Of a DNA stretch of 64,000 nt, positions 48,201 to 60,600 are shown piece after piece (position 1 is the first letter of the stretch; each line of letters opens with the position of its first letter). The position numbers and the translations under genes were made by a program. The notes under the pieces were generated by a model. The model was given only the letters and a program-made list of their open reading frames with translations, was not told where the DNA came from and made no database searches. Source of the stretch: Pleodorina starrii (lineage: Eukaryota; Chlorophyta; Chlorophyceae; Chlamydomonadales; Volvocaceae); NCBI GenBank assembly GCA_030267565.1, contig BRXU01000013.1:62001-126000 (forward strand), read 5' to 3'.

Positions 48201-50648
48201 GTGCGGGGGGCTGGGGGGCGGGGGGCGCCTGTTGGACGGGGTGCTAGAGTGAGGAGTTCAGGAGTATGGTCCACGGACGGTGGACCGCAGCACGGTTGTA
48301 ACTGAGCCCTGGTTGAAATACCGTAGCTACAATCCTGCACTACAGATCTGTGATGCCGCATCCTTGTTTGCATTTTTGGGCGGCCCCCTTCCCACATCCC
48401 CCTCGCTACCTGCTTGCCCCTTGCGACGGCGTAGTACACGGGCGCGCTGCTCTGCCACTGGGGGCCGTACGGCACGGCACCTGCGGACGGCTCCGCAGCC
48501 GAGGACGGCGCTGCAGCTCCCACCTCCGCCACCTCGCCCACCTCGCCCTCGCCCTCCACCTGCGCCGCTGCCGCCTGCACCCCATCAGCGCCGCCAGCCC
48601 CCGAATCGCTTTCACCGCGTTGTGTGGTCGAGCCGGGCGCATCCGCCCCCGCAAACGACACCGTGGCCGCGGCGGCAGAGTCAGCCTTCTTCGGGCGGCC
48701 GCGCTTGCGAGCTGCGGGGGCGGGGGCGGGGGCGGAGTCACCCGCGGGGGCGGGGGCGGCCGCTGCGGCGCCGGCTCCGCGAGCACGTTTGGGTGGCAGG
48801 CGATATTGTTGCAGGAAGCCCTCCGCTTCCATCCTCGTGTTGAACCGCCTGCGGTGTGAATCCGGCCAGATGCACGCGTGCATGAAACACGTGGGTGGTT
48901 GGGGAGCGATCACGGCCAGCAGCTCCAGGGAGGCAGGCCCCATCGGGCCAGGCCATCAGGGGCGGAGCTGCGCCGGCTGGCGCATGGCCCTCGCCCTGCG
49001 CCCCCTCCCTGCACCCCTGCACCCCCGGCCAGCTGAGAAGGTCCGGGGGGGTGGACCCGGCGACTGGCCGCACTACACACAGGGCGGTGCGATGCAACCA
49101 GCAGCCCGCCAACGCCAACCACCCAGCCGCTTGACTGCCCGAATACGATTGGCCAATCCGATGGTCCAGCTCTGCTGGGGTGTGGCCGGCTGCCACAAGC
49201 CGAGCAGACTCCACCCAACCCTGCACCCCTTAAAGAGGCCTGTATTCCCCGCACCCCAGTGGGCTCCTCCTTACCTGTACATGGCCCCGGACGCGCCCTT
49301 GATCGCCTCCTGGGCCTCCGCCCACGTCGCGAAGACCCCGACCTGCAGCGCGGTGGCGCGGGGTGAGCAGGGTCACATCACGCTATCCCCGCCTCCACTC
49401 CCATGGCCCTGGCCCTGGCCGCACCTTGTAACCGCGTGCCACCGCGTAGAAGGGCCCCACGTGCCCCGACGGGGATTGTGGATTCGGAGCTGTGGGCGCA
49501 ACGGCGGCGGCGGAGGTGGTGGCACCATCGCCGTCCCCACCAGCAGGAGCGTCGGCGGGCGGGGCACGCGACTGTACGAATACCCTGGCCTCCGCCTCCG
49601 TGCTGAACTTCCTGTTGGGGCCGGACCGGGAGCAGGTGCATGGTTCTGGAGTTAGGCGGCGGAGGCAGGGGGAGGTCAGGAGGAGGGGCCAAGGCCTGCA
49701 GCCGCATGCAAGGGAGGGATCGTGCACGGGGCCAACTGGACAGAGCTCGGAGGGGCAGGGCAGTGCGGGGCCGGCGGCCGCATGCGGCGGCCCGCAGCGC
49801 GGGGGCAAGCAGGTAGGCAGGCCGCGCCACGCCCGGCCTGCTCATGGAAACATCCACCAGCCAGGGCACAACCCCTGGGGCGTACCGCCCGCGAGCCCTC
49901 CCACCGAGTCCGCGCCCTCACACCGATCGCGCTGCTCACCCGTCATCATCAGCTCATCCCACTGACACTCACTTACTTGTATACCGCGCCGCTGAACCCC
50001 CTCACGGACGGCTCGGCCTCGTCCCAAGTGCGGAAGACGCCCGTCTGTGGCCGGGGTTCCATCACCCGACATTGGTCAGGCCAACAAGGCGGGGTGGGCG
50101 ACGCGATTAGAATACCGGGGCGGGGTTGCAGATCAGGACAGGGACGGCGGCAGCACCGTTCAGCCGTCCGTGTCAGTGCACGTGTGGCGAATGCGATAAG
50201 GGAAATTGCTATCGCCATAGAATTCTGGCCAAAGCCGCCGCCTCATCATTACGGGATCTTCAGGACCCCGGGCGGGCAGCCGCAAGCTTCACGTGTTATA
50301 AGTCGGGCAGGTCGGCGCAGCGCACCGCAAGCTGGTTGGGCTCCAGTTCCAGTGCCCCAACGTCCCAAGGCCACCCCTAAAGGGAAAACCTCCTCAACTG
50401 CGCACACGCAGAACTACCATAGCCCCTCGGACTACGTGCGGCGCCGGAGCCGAGCGCGCAGGTTGCCAGTCGGCGGAGTGACCCACGGGACTCCGCACCT
50501 TGCGCCCAACGGCTACTGCGTAGAAGGGACCGGCCCTGCGCCGCGACCTGCGGCCACCTTTGCCTCCACCTCCGCCTCCGTCTCCGGATTCATCCTTACG
50601 GTCGGAATCAGAGTTCTCCTCATCGCCGCCGGCGCCCGCGCCTTCCAT
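45240..50648 (-). CDS. RNase H with three tandem viroplasmin-like modules and an AT-hook
   Basis: RNase H cuts the RNA strand of RNA-DNA hybrids. Eleven exons (50648-50499, 50044-49977, 49611-49425, 49342-49275, 48848-48410, 48066-47999, 47765-47339, 47140-46886, 46549-46443, 46076-45905, 45527-45240) give 742 codons. Three hybrid-binding modules begin PFYAVAVGRKTGVFRTW, PFYAVARGYKVGVFATW and VYYAVARGKQVGIFTSW and end in YKKFSTEAEARVF, YRRFNTRMEAEGF and KRFKSLPDAYAYL. An AT-hook (RKRGRPKK) lies between modules two and three. The RNase H domain (about 470-605) keeps all four metal-binding acids: D in EFDGGS, E in NNVAEW, D in QGDSEL, D in AAADLL. An acidic stretch and an Ala-rich tail follow. 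The acceptor at 47141 (GCGAG) is weak but needed by phase. An in-frame extension upstream of the chosen ATG is possible. Confidence 0.85.
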
Positions 50649-51639
50649 GGCGGCGGCGAAAACAGCGCTGTGGGAACGGTGTGCGCCGTTGCTGCTGCCG
50701 ACCGCCCACACGCTAAAGCCGCTGGGGTTGTTGTACAGCAGCAGCCCCACGGAGAAAAGGTGGCGCCGATGGGGAGGGTGTCCGACAAGGGCATCCAGGG
50801 CTGCTGGGCCCCGCAGGGTTGGAGCGATTGCAAGGCACGTACGGCCGATGGAACCTGCCTCCAAGCTGGACTTCACAACCTGCCCCGTTCTTGCGCGCCA
50901 CGCCGCGCGAGAAGGTACTGTTAAGGCGATGGATAGCCAAAACGAAGGCGGTCCGAGCATTCCTCTGCTCCGAGCCGCGCCTGCGCCTTCCAAAGACCGA
51001 ATCGGTGCCCGAGTTGACGCTGTGCCGCTCGGCGGGTTCGCAAGACCCAGTTTACATGTCATCCTCACAAGTGCAATGAAGCCTTGGTGATTGGGGCGCC
51101 GTGGCCTCAACAGCGGGGTCGACGACGGCTGTCGCGCTCCGTGCAGTCAGCTCGCGAACGGGCCATTTGCTCAATCGCCCAATTGACAGCTGTATTGTGA
51201 TATGAGATGCACGTCCTTTGCCTCCTGATACGGGCTTGTTCTGGCAGCCTCTTTCGAAATACGGTACGAACAATTCGTCACTTTTGCCAATCGACGGTAC
51301 TCGTATCACTAGCTGCGTAGCAGTTTGATACGCAGCTAGTGATGTTAAAACGTTCTAGGCTCTCTTACTGCCACGGTTACTCTTTCTGCATCGGATACTA
51401 ACGGAATTCTGGCTGTTGTCTGTGTTCTGTTGTAGTGGCATCGTTCCAAGGTAGAGTAGAGTACCGCCTCCAACATACGGAAGATGTTGTGAACTGGCAC
51501 AGTGGTTTGGATATGTAGCAGACGCTCCGAACGTGCAACAAGACCGTGCGAATGACTGCCTCGACCTTCGCTGACCGGACGGCCTTGGATCTCTGCAGTT
51601 GATCGATGCATACATTTCAATAGCTGAAGCTTATTGAAC
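50649..51639. promoter_or_regulatory. Divergent promoter region of RNase H and C2-domain genes
   Basis: About 990 bp between start codons on opposite strands. The half nearest the C2 gene (51080-51639) is less GC-rich and without coding signal. It contains a perfect 15-bp-arm hairpin at 51305-51343. The half nearest the RNase H gene keeps an open frame upstream of its ATG, so its 5' end may extend further. Confidence 0.5.
51305..51343. repeat. Perfect 15-bp inverted repeat (hairpin) in divergent promoter
   Basis: ATCACTAGCTGCGTA (51305-51319) is followed by a 9-nt loop and its exact reverse complement (51329-51343). No T-run follows on either strand, so a bacterial-type terminator reading is not apt. 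It may be a protein-binding palindrome or a small repeat remnant. Confidence 0.85.
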
Positions 51640-54600
51640 ATGGCAGATGACATCAAGGTCATCAATGCCTCTGACCTGCTGAGGGGCGTGAAGCTTCAGT
51701 TTCAGGGACACGGCCCTCCGAATGATTTGCCAGCCACCACTGCCAAAGGTAATGACGTCTTGGCGGCTGGTACAGCACTTGGCGAAGCTCGGGAGCTACC
51801 GCCCGCACAGCTGTCGTTGACGCTCCCAAGGCGACTGCCCAGACCAGGCCGCGCTGGTTCGTAGTGTAGCTTCCCCGCACTCCCAGGGTGCTCACCATGC
51901 ACAATCGCCTCCTCCCCCAGGTGGCGCTCGGGCCCCAGAAGCCCCAGCGGCGGGCCCCGGGGCGGCCAAGCCGCCGGGTAAGGACATTCTGGCACCGTCG
52001 CCGTGCAGCGCAGCCGCTGACGGCGGCCCCGACGCCCCCGCCAGTCTACTGGAGGGTGTCGCCGCCTCGCTGACGGAGCAGTACCAGGCCAGTGAGTGGC
52101 TGGTGCCGCCCGGGCAGCCCAACGACTGGCGGTTCATGCTGGCGGTCTGCAGGGCGGTGAGCGGCCGGTGCGGCGCGGCACGTGGGGCGGCACGTGGCGG
52201 CGCGGGAGCAGCCGTGCACCGTCACGCGGGATCCGTCTTACGGATGGGCATCGTGGCTAGTGGGGCGAGCGGTGTCTACGGAGAGCTCTTGGTGCAGCGC
52301 CTCGGATGGTGTGGGCGGGGTTGGCACACCGGTCGCTGGGGGGTTGTGGAGCGGGCCTGCTGCCAAGCGGGTGGCATCCTGTCCGGACCGCCCGCCGAAT
52401 CGGGGAGGGAGGATGGCCCAGGGCGGCGTCCCACAGTCGGGAGGTCGGCCTCATCAGTGCCCTTTCGCGCATGTGTGCACACAACGAGGACGCATGCGTT
52501 ATCCCGCATCGACAAGGACCGCTGCGGCCGCCCTGCGATTCCCCTCGGTGCCCTCTCTGGCCCTCACGTACTGGCCTGGCTGGCACCGGCCCTGACGCCC
52601 GGCAGGCCCTGGTGGCCTGGTTCAACCCCGTCTCCACACTGCCCGAGCGGCTCAAGCTGGTGGAGGCGGTGGGGCGGGCGTTCGGTCTGGACGAGCACGC
52701 GCTTGAGCAGCTGGTGGCCGAGTCGCTGATCACCAACGCCAAGGTGCCGCAACAGCTGGCGCTGCAGCACACGGCACTGGACAACAACGCCTTCGCGGTG
52801 CGGCAGGAGGCCTTCCCGCCTGAGAGGGAGGGCAAGGCAGCGTACCAGGCCTTCCGTCGCGAGGTGCGTCGGGTTGTGGGCTGGCTGCTTCGGCTGGGCG
52901 TTGCGGCCTCGTCGCTGGGTTCGTCGTGCACTGCAGACCTACGGGCGCGGCGGCAACCTCAATTCCCGCCCTCAGCCACCGCAATGGCATCCATGTCGCC
53001 TGCCGTGGCGCGTTTGGGACGCCGCATCATGGCACACTGCCCTTGTCTGCGCCTGCTGCTGCTGTTGCTAACGCGAGCACCTCTTGTCGTGGTTGTTGTT
53101 TGTGTTGCTGGTGTCAGGCGATGTTGGAGGCGGAGCACTTGCTGCAACAGCAGTTGGGGCTGCCGGAGTTCAACGGGATGTTGCTGGTGGAGGTGGTGGG
53201 GGCCACAGGACTCAAACTGTGAGCAGTGGGCTGTGAGCAGTGCGCCGCGGCGGGGGAGGGTCCGGACGAGGCGCCGGGCCGCCCAGAGGGACGGCGGAAG
53301 GGCGGGACTGTGAGGGCGGGCAAGGACCGGGGTACCTGGCCAACCTCTAGGTACCTGGCCACCCGTCCATGAACGCGGCGCGGAGCTTTGGCTATCCATT
53401 CCTCCCTTTTCCCGCTTGCCCCCCCAACTGCCTGACCGCACGACTGCACGTGGCCCCATGTGGTGGCTGCAGGAAGCGAGGCAGGACGGGATCTAAACAG
53501 CTGCTGCCGTACGCGGCGGTGTGGCTGGGCGACAAGTCGGGGTCACGTCGCGGGGAGAAGCAGTTCACTAAGGTAGGTTGTCACGTGGCTGGTTTGGCTG
53601 ATGGCAGGGGCGGGGGTGCCGCAGTCGAGTGGGCGGGGATCTGTGGGCGTGGTAGCAGGAAAGTTCGACTCCACGCCACGGACTCGCAATCGTGCCAGGC
53701 CTTCCGGTGGGTGGCAGCACCGGTGTGGCTCTGTGCCGTTTCCGCGCCTACCCGCCCCAGAAAATGACGTTCACCGCCTGGCCCTGCACGCGGGGTGTGT
53801 GCGGCTACGGGCGAGTTCCCAAATCGTCGCGCGTGCCCCCACCGCCACCCCGTCCTGATGACCCCAACCCCTTGTGGCGTTCTGCTGCCTGTGTGCCGGC
53901 ATGTCCAGGTAGCGGACGACCCGGAGAGCCCCATTTGGACCCAACAGCTGCCGCCGCTCCCGGTGCCCAACCCGGAGTTGGAGCTCGTCGTACAGGTGAG
54001 TGAGCCAAATGGGACCGTCGCGGCAGCCTAGCACTTGACTTAGGGGACAGCAAAAGAAGACCCGCACCGTCATGGGACGGGTGAGCGCTGCGGGAGGCAC
54101 ACTCGCGTGCGGCTGAAATGTCCGTACATGGTTGACGGCGCGGAGCCGAGGAAGCCAGCCATGCCCACCTTCCCTGCAGGCCGCGGGTTCATCGATGCTG
54201 GCGACGTACCTATTAGCGCGGGTTGACGGGCTGGGCGTGTGGGCTGGGACCTGCATGCTGTGCCGGCCCTTACGCCGCCGGCCTGCCCCCGAGCTTTGCA
54301 AAGTCAGGTCAGCCTGGTCCTCCGCTGCCGCTCTCCCTTCTAGGACGTGCGCCTTGCCCGGCGCCTTGCCGCCCAGCGCCCTCTGTTGCGATGCGTTGCT
54401 TTGTCTCCCTCTGGTGCTGTGTTGTGTTGTGTTGTGATGTGCCCCAGGTCCGCTGCAGTCAGGACGGCAGCCGGCCCTCCCGCATGGATCCGCTGCTGGG
54501 CCGTGTGGCGGTGCGGCTGGCGGGACTGGCGCCCGGGCTGACGCAGCAGGTGGACCTGCTGCTGTACGGACAGCGCCAGGCTCAAGGAGGCAAGGGAGGA

Positions 54601-57600
54601 GGCGGAGGGGCAGGGGGAGGCTTCCTGTGCGGCTGCTTCAGCGGCGGCGGGAAGGGGGCGGTCAAGGAGCCCGATACAGCGGTTGCGGCTCGGACGGGCA
54701 GCGCGGAGCAGCTGGACGACCCGGAGGGCGCCCGGTGAGGCTGACGGGGAGGTGGTGGAGACGAAAACGCAGTGAGAGAGCTGCGACCGCGTCGCCGCCG
54801 GCGGGGCGGGGTGTGACAGGGCCGTCATCTGCTGCGAGTGCGTTCCCGCGAAGGCCAGTGCTGCGCGACGTGCAGGGCCCGATCGGTTGGGTCTGACCGC
54901 TTCGCTGTTCGCTGGGACACGTCCCCCTCCCTCCCCGCAGGGTGGTGTTCGACCCCTCCACCTCTCTGACCAGCGGCGCCAACGACAGGCAGCAGGCGGG
55001 CCGCCTCACGCTGATGCTGCGATATGTGCCCGAGTGAGTGAGTCGCCCTTTCCGGCGGGGGGGGATGCCGAGGGGAGTTACATGTGGCAGCGGGCGGTAG
55101 GTAGGTAGGTAGGTAGGTAGCTCGTCAAATATTCCCGCCTGTCTTGCATGTTACTTGTATGATTTAGGTGCCTACTCGTATGGTGGGAGACGTGCGCAAC
55201 GGAAGGCCAGAACACAGAGCCGCGGCGGCCCTCCTCCATCCGCACACCCGATGCGACGTGACAAGGTGGTGTGAATAGCAACTCTACGCATTGCTGTGTG
55301 TCGCCAATCGTGTCACCCGAGTGGCTTCCGTCTTCTTGGTCTGACCGGACCTGACCTGACCCGTGCCTTGGTCCTGGGCCATGACCCCGCCCGGCGGTTC
55401 CACAGACGGAGAGAGCGGGTGCGGAAGCCAGCGGGCCCGTCTGTGCAGGCGGCAGCGGGCACCCACCCAAACAACCGACACCAGCGCACCCAGTCAGCGC
55501 CGGATGGGCCGCAGGTGCGATGGCGACCGAGACCTCCGGCGTTTGAGGCCGAGGTGGCGGGGGGGGGGCAGAGGCGCAGGTCAGTGCTTCATGTTATTGA
55601 ACTCCGCCAGGCTCGGAGGGCTGGGAGCCACCGGGCTGGTTGCGGGTGGCTGGGGCTGGGGCGGATGCCGCGACGAAGCAGCGGCGATGTGTTGCGTATC
55701 GCGCTCTGAATGGGTTGCCAACTGGCGGGCTGTTAGGGCTCAGTACCTCACCAGCGTTCTGAACCCTTGTGCCCATTGTGTACGGTACCCGCACCCACCT
55801 GCCGCAGCCCGGCGGTGGTGCCGCAAGGAACCAGTACCGCGGCGGCAACAACGCAGCCACCGCCAACACCGGCAACGGCAGCGGTATGGCCGGCACTACC
55901 GAGGACGATACATGGGTGAAGGGCGGCGGGGCCGGCGGCGGCGGCGGAGGGGCTGTCGGTGCGTCTTCCGGCTTGTCCAGCCGTCTGCAGGACCTGGCGG
56001 TGGCGGTTGGCTCCCAGCTGGATGCGCTGCACTCCCCACTGCCGCACAGCATGCGGAGGGTGCGGAAGCTGGACAGGTGGGCGGACAGGCCGCAGGGACC
56101 TGGTGGCGGGGGGTCATGGCAGGGGAGTGAAGAGTGCGAACGTGGCCGGGGCAGGGAGGAGGGCAGGCAGACGGCAGCAGGGCAGGGCAGGGCATGAAGT
56201 GATGGGGATGCATGCGTAGCGGCCAACGAGAGGCCCTGCTGAGGTGGCCGCACACCCAAGGCGCTCGATTTTCCTCCGCGCCTGTCCCTCCTGTCCCCTC
56301 CACCCACCCACCCACCCAACGCACCACCACCACCCCCACCCCCTCCATGTGCAGTCGCAAGGTGGACCCACTGGCGGTGATGGACCCGGGGGCGGACTTC
56401 CACGCCACCTTTCGAAAGCTGGCGGCGGCCCTGATGGCGCTCGCGGCGGACCGGGCGGGGGGCGCGGCGGCGCTGCAGGCGGTGCCCGACCCGGGTAAGG
56501 GGGGGGGGCACTGGGCTGGACTGGGACCTTGGGAGGAGTCGAAGCAGGGGGAGCCGCGCGAAGGCCACGGACGTGATGGCTGTGGACGAGGCTGAGGGTT
56601 CAGGGACGCCTTGCACTTCCTTGAATGGCGAAGACCGGTGGAGGGCCGCTGCACCAGGGTGCTGTCTGCTGGGCTGTTGGGCCTGCTGGCTGCCCTGCTG
56701 CGCTGCACCCGAGCTAACTCGCACTTCCGTTCCGTGTCACCCCCCGCCCCCTCCTGCCCAGACATTCCGCTCACCGCGCTGGGGTCCCTGGGCCAGGCCC
56801 TGGAGGACATGGGCCTGGAGGCGCTCCTGGCTCGCTTCCTGCCTCGCGCACTGGGACCCACGGGTCTGTCGCTGCTGCTGCTGTTCGCCAAGCTGTTCCG
56901 AGTGCGCACCGCCACCCAACAGCTGGCGCTGCTGCAGGCGCTGTTGGCGGAGGGTGCCTGGGAGCCGGACAGCTCGGGCTACCTGACCCTGCTTAGGAAG
57001 CTGTGGGAGCCGGTGCTGCTGGTGGGTGTGCAGCGGTGGCCACACACGCGCATGTGCTGCTGCTGCTGCGCGTAGTTGGGCTTACTCTTGGGTTGCTGTC
57101 AGACCTGGGGGCTGACTGGGTCGCTGGTGTGGCTATGCAGGTTGTTTGCCGCAGTTTATCATCTGGCTGCCGTACCGAGTACGCGTGGCTCTCGTGACGC
57201 ACCTCTCAGCCGTCCCCTGGCAGGTTCCGATCGGCTTCTGCACTGGATTGCCAAATTACCATCCATCCAATCCGCTGAGGGCACAACAGCACCAACGCCA
57301 ATTGCGTGGCTCCCCCGCCGTTCCTGCCGCGGCCGCCCCCCCCCTCCCCCCTTCCCCGCGACCCTGTGCAGTGGAACAGCAGCGGCCAACTGACGCTGGT
57401 GGAGACTGAGGGGCTGTCCGGGGTGAACGCGGCCTTCCTGCGCCGGGTCTGTCCGCTGCTGGCCGACCACTACCAGCAGCTACCCGGGGAGAAGGTGCGG
57501 CCGGGGGGGGGCGGGGGCGGGGGAGTGGGGCGAAAGCGAGGCGGGTTAACAGGGCTGTGCACCGGGCTGCAACGCTTTTCTTACACACCAAAGGAAGGGT

Positions 57601-60600
57601 GTAAACGGGCGAGCAGTGCTGTGGATACCGGGTGGTAAACCTTGGTTCGCGGGTCTAGCACAGCTGCTGGGGGCTGGGTGGCTCGCATGTCATGTCATGC
57701 CAATGCCAATGCCACGCCCCCCAACAACAAACCCCTCCCTTCGGCCTCCTTCCCCTCCCGTCCTCAGGCCGTTCCCTGTATGGTGCTGCTCATCGAGATG
57801 GCCGGATGGGCGGTCACCGGCGACCCCCGCCGCCGCTCCTGCACCGCCGCGCTCCCCGCCACTTCCGCCCCGGCCGGATCCGCCGCCTCCGCCTCCGCTG
57901 CGCCTTCCGCCGCCTCCCTGCACCTGCTGATCGAGCACCTGCAGCGAGCTGGCTCCGCGGCCGCTGCCTGCACCTCGGCGCTGCGGCCCACACACGACTC
58001 GCTGCCGGCGGATGTGGGGGCGCTGAGTCGGGAAGCGCAGCGGGCGCTGGAGCAGCTGGAGCAGGACCTGCGGCTGCAGGTGAGGAGGGGGCGGGGAGGG
58101 TACGTGGGTTGGGAACTTGGGATAGCGACGGAGGCGGAGGCTGGGACAGGAGTTGGATTGCGACTGAAAGGTTCAGGATGTGGGGTTTGGGTACCCCAGC
58201 CCTTATCGCTTCAAGTCGGTTCTGCAGTATCCCGATCATAAGCAACTCTCGCGCCCCGCCTGCCCCGCCCGCCCCACTTGCCCCTCCCCCCCCTCCTCCC
58301 TCCCCCGCCCCCACCTGCTCGTCCAGGCGGAGATCCCCGGCCTGCGACCCCTCACCCGCACCAACTGCCGCGTGCGTTACGACGCGCTGGCCGACGCGCT
58401 GGAGACTCTGTTCATGTACCGCCCCGGCTCCTGCAAGGCGGCCGCCACAGCGCTGTGGCCGCTGGAGGTGGCGGTCACAGCACTGCACAGCCTCATGACA
58501 AGGTGGGGGTGTGGGGAACAAGGGAAGCAGTGGAGAGGGCGGAATGGGGCGGGGACTGCGTGACAGGCCGGGCAGAGGTACGGTATACCTGTGAGGGGAG
58601 GGCTGGTCGCGTGGCCGGCCAGGTTCTGTTTCGAGGGGCCAAGTCCCCAAGTGCTATTTCCACGTCTCACCTCTTCTCACCTGGCTGGCTGCCTCCTGCC
58701 TGGTTGGCATGCCTGGGCGCACTGTCCCACTGGCTGCAGGCACCGCTTCGCCCGGCAAGCCCACGAGGTTGCCTCCACGTCCGGGAAGGGCGCTGCCAGC
58801 AACCGGCGGCGACACAGCGGCGGTGACTGCACCACCGCCTCATCGACCCCCCGCTCCAGGGGGGGCCGCGGCCTCTCCGACGAGGACGGAGACGACTCGG
58901 ACGTATCACCCGTCTCCGTGGGTGACAGGGGGGCGGGGGGTGCGGGGCCGCAGCAGCGGCGGCGGCGCTCGGACGGAAGCGAGGGCGCGGCCGATGACGG
59001 TGACGATGAGGATGACGATGAGGGCGGCGGCGGGTCCGCGGTGGTGCTGTTCGACTTTGAGGCGGCCATGGCGGAGGCGATGGCGGAGTGGGCCGAGTTG
59101 GGAGGTAAGAGCAGGCCGGCCGCGGAAAGGGCAATAGGAGCCAACGGTGTGGGCAACAGGTTGGCAGCAAGGCGATCGTCGAGAGGTCCTTTGGATTGGG
59201 GCCTGGAGGGGGTGCAGGGTACGGAAGCCCGTGCAACGATGAAGCCTTGACTGAAGGGGGAACGGACAGTCAGGCGGCCCCTGCAACCGCCTCCCAGAAT
59301 CATCTTGCGCGTTTCCCAGTCTGTCCCATGCGTTGGGCCCTGGTACCTGTCCACGGCCGCCTTTCACCCACGTCTCTGCCCCCTTGTTGCCACCTCGCCA
59401 CTGCCCCGCATGCCCTGCTCACCTTGCCCTCCCTACCCCACCCAGGTGAAGACCTCAAGCGGCAGCTGATGCGGCTCCTGGAGAGAGACCCGTTGTGGCC
59501 GCCACCGGCTCCGCTGCAAAAGGGCCAACCCAAAGGTCCCGGCGGCGGTAACGGCGTTGGCGGTGGCCCCCAGAGCTCCGCCCCTGAGGGTGCAGACGGC
59601 TCGGACGGCCGCGCGGCGGGCTTGGGTGGCGGCGGAGGTGGCGCGGGCCGTGGCCTGGTTGGCAAGGCGTTGCTGTCAAGTGGGGCGGGGGAGAGCGCGG
59701 TGGAGCTGTTCCGCATGTTGCAGGTGTGCAATTGTGTGTGTGTGCGCCTGCCTGCCTGTCTGCATACGTGTGTGCGTTCGTTTAAAGGCCGAGTCAAGAA
59801 GGGGAAGCCACCATGCCCACATCCTCTGCTGGTCAGCTGTAAGGCCTCCAGCAGCAGTATGCCTGCGCATCACTTGCGGCCCCGGCTCACCGACCCGCGA
59901 ACTGCTGCTCTCGTCGCTGTCGCTGCGGCTGCCCCTAAACCCCCTCTCCTGCAGGTGTATCTGGACGTGAGCGTGGAGCGGGCGCTGGGCGGAGGGGAGC
60001 TGCGGCCGGCGCTGATGGGCCCCTCCATCTGCTCCGCGGTGGTGTCCTGCGTGCGGATCTACCTGCACCACTGCATGCGCGCGTGGGAGGAGGTGGGTGG
60101 GTGGCTGCGGGCGGGGCAGAGCTGGGCGGGCTGGCCTGGGCTGGTGCGCGAGAGCGCGGACCGCCGGCCGGGATCGGGGTTGGGAGCGGCTACCGTATTT
60201 TGAGCTACATAGGCCGGCCGGGCTGTTTTCTGAAGCCGGCTACGTCCTTAGACTCCTTCGGGCCCGTCGTGAACCCTTAGCCCGACGATCAGCAGCTGCC
60301 TCACACACGCCAAGTGAACAAGCTGTCCTTTCTCTATACATGTGCGCGCCTCTGGACTCACGTCTCCACCCATCCTTGTCCCGCCGCCTAGAGCGCCTAG
60401 AGCTTCGATTGCGCAACCTTGAACCCCTCATCCCTACTCCCCCAGATAACTATCAGCCGTGCTCTGCCCTCCGATGGCCCCGGCGGCGGCGCCGCTGCTG
60501 CCGCGGGGGGCCACCGCCACGCACGCACCATCTCCGACCGCTTCATGTACGCCATCGGTGTCACCAACCTCGCCTCGCCTGCGCCGCCGCTGCCCTCAAG

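Noticed and set aside
51305..51343. Rho-independent terminator
   Set aside because: The stem is not GC-rich, no U-tract follows, and the setting is nuclear and eukaryotic.
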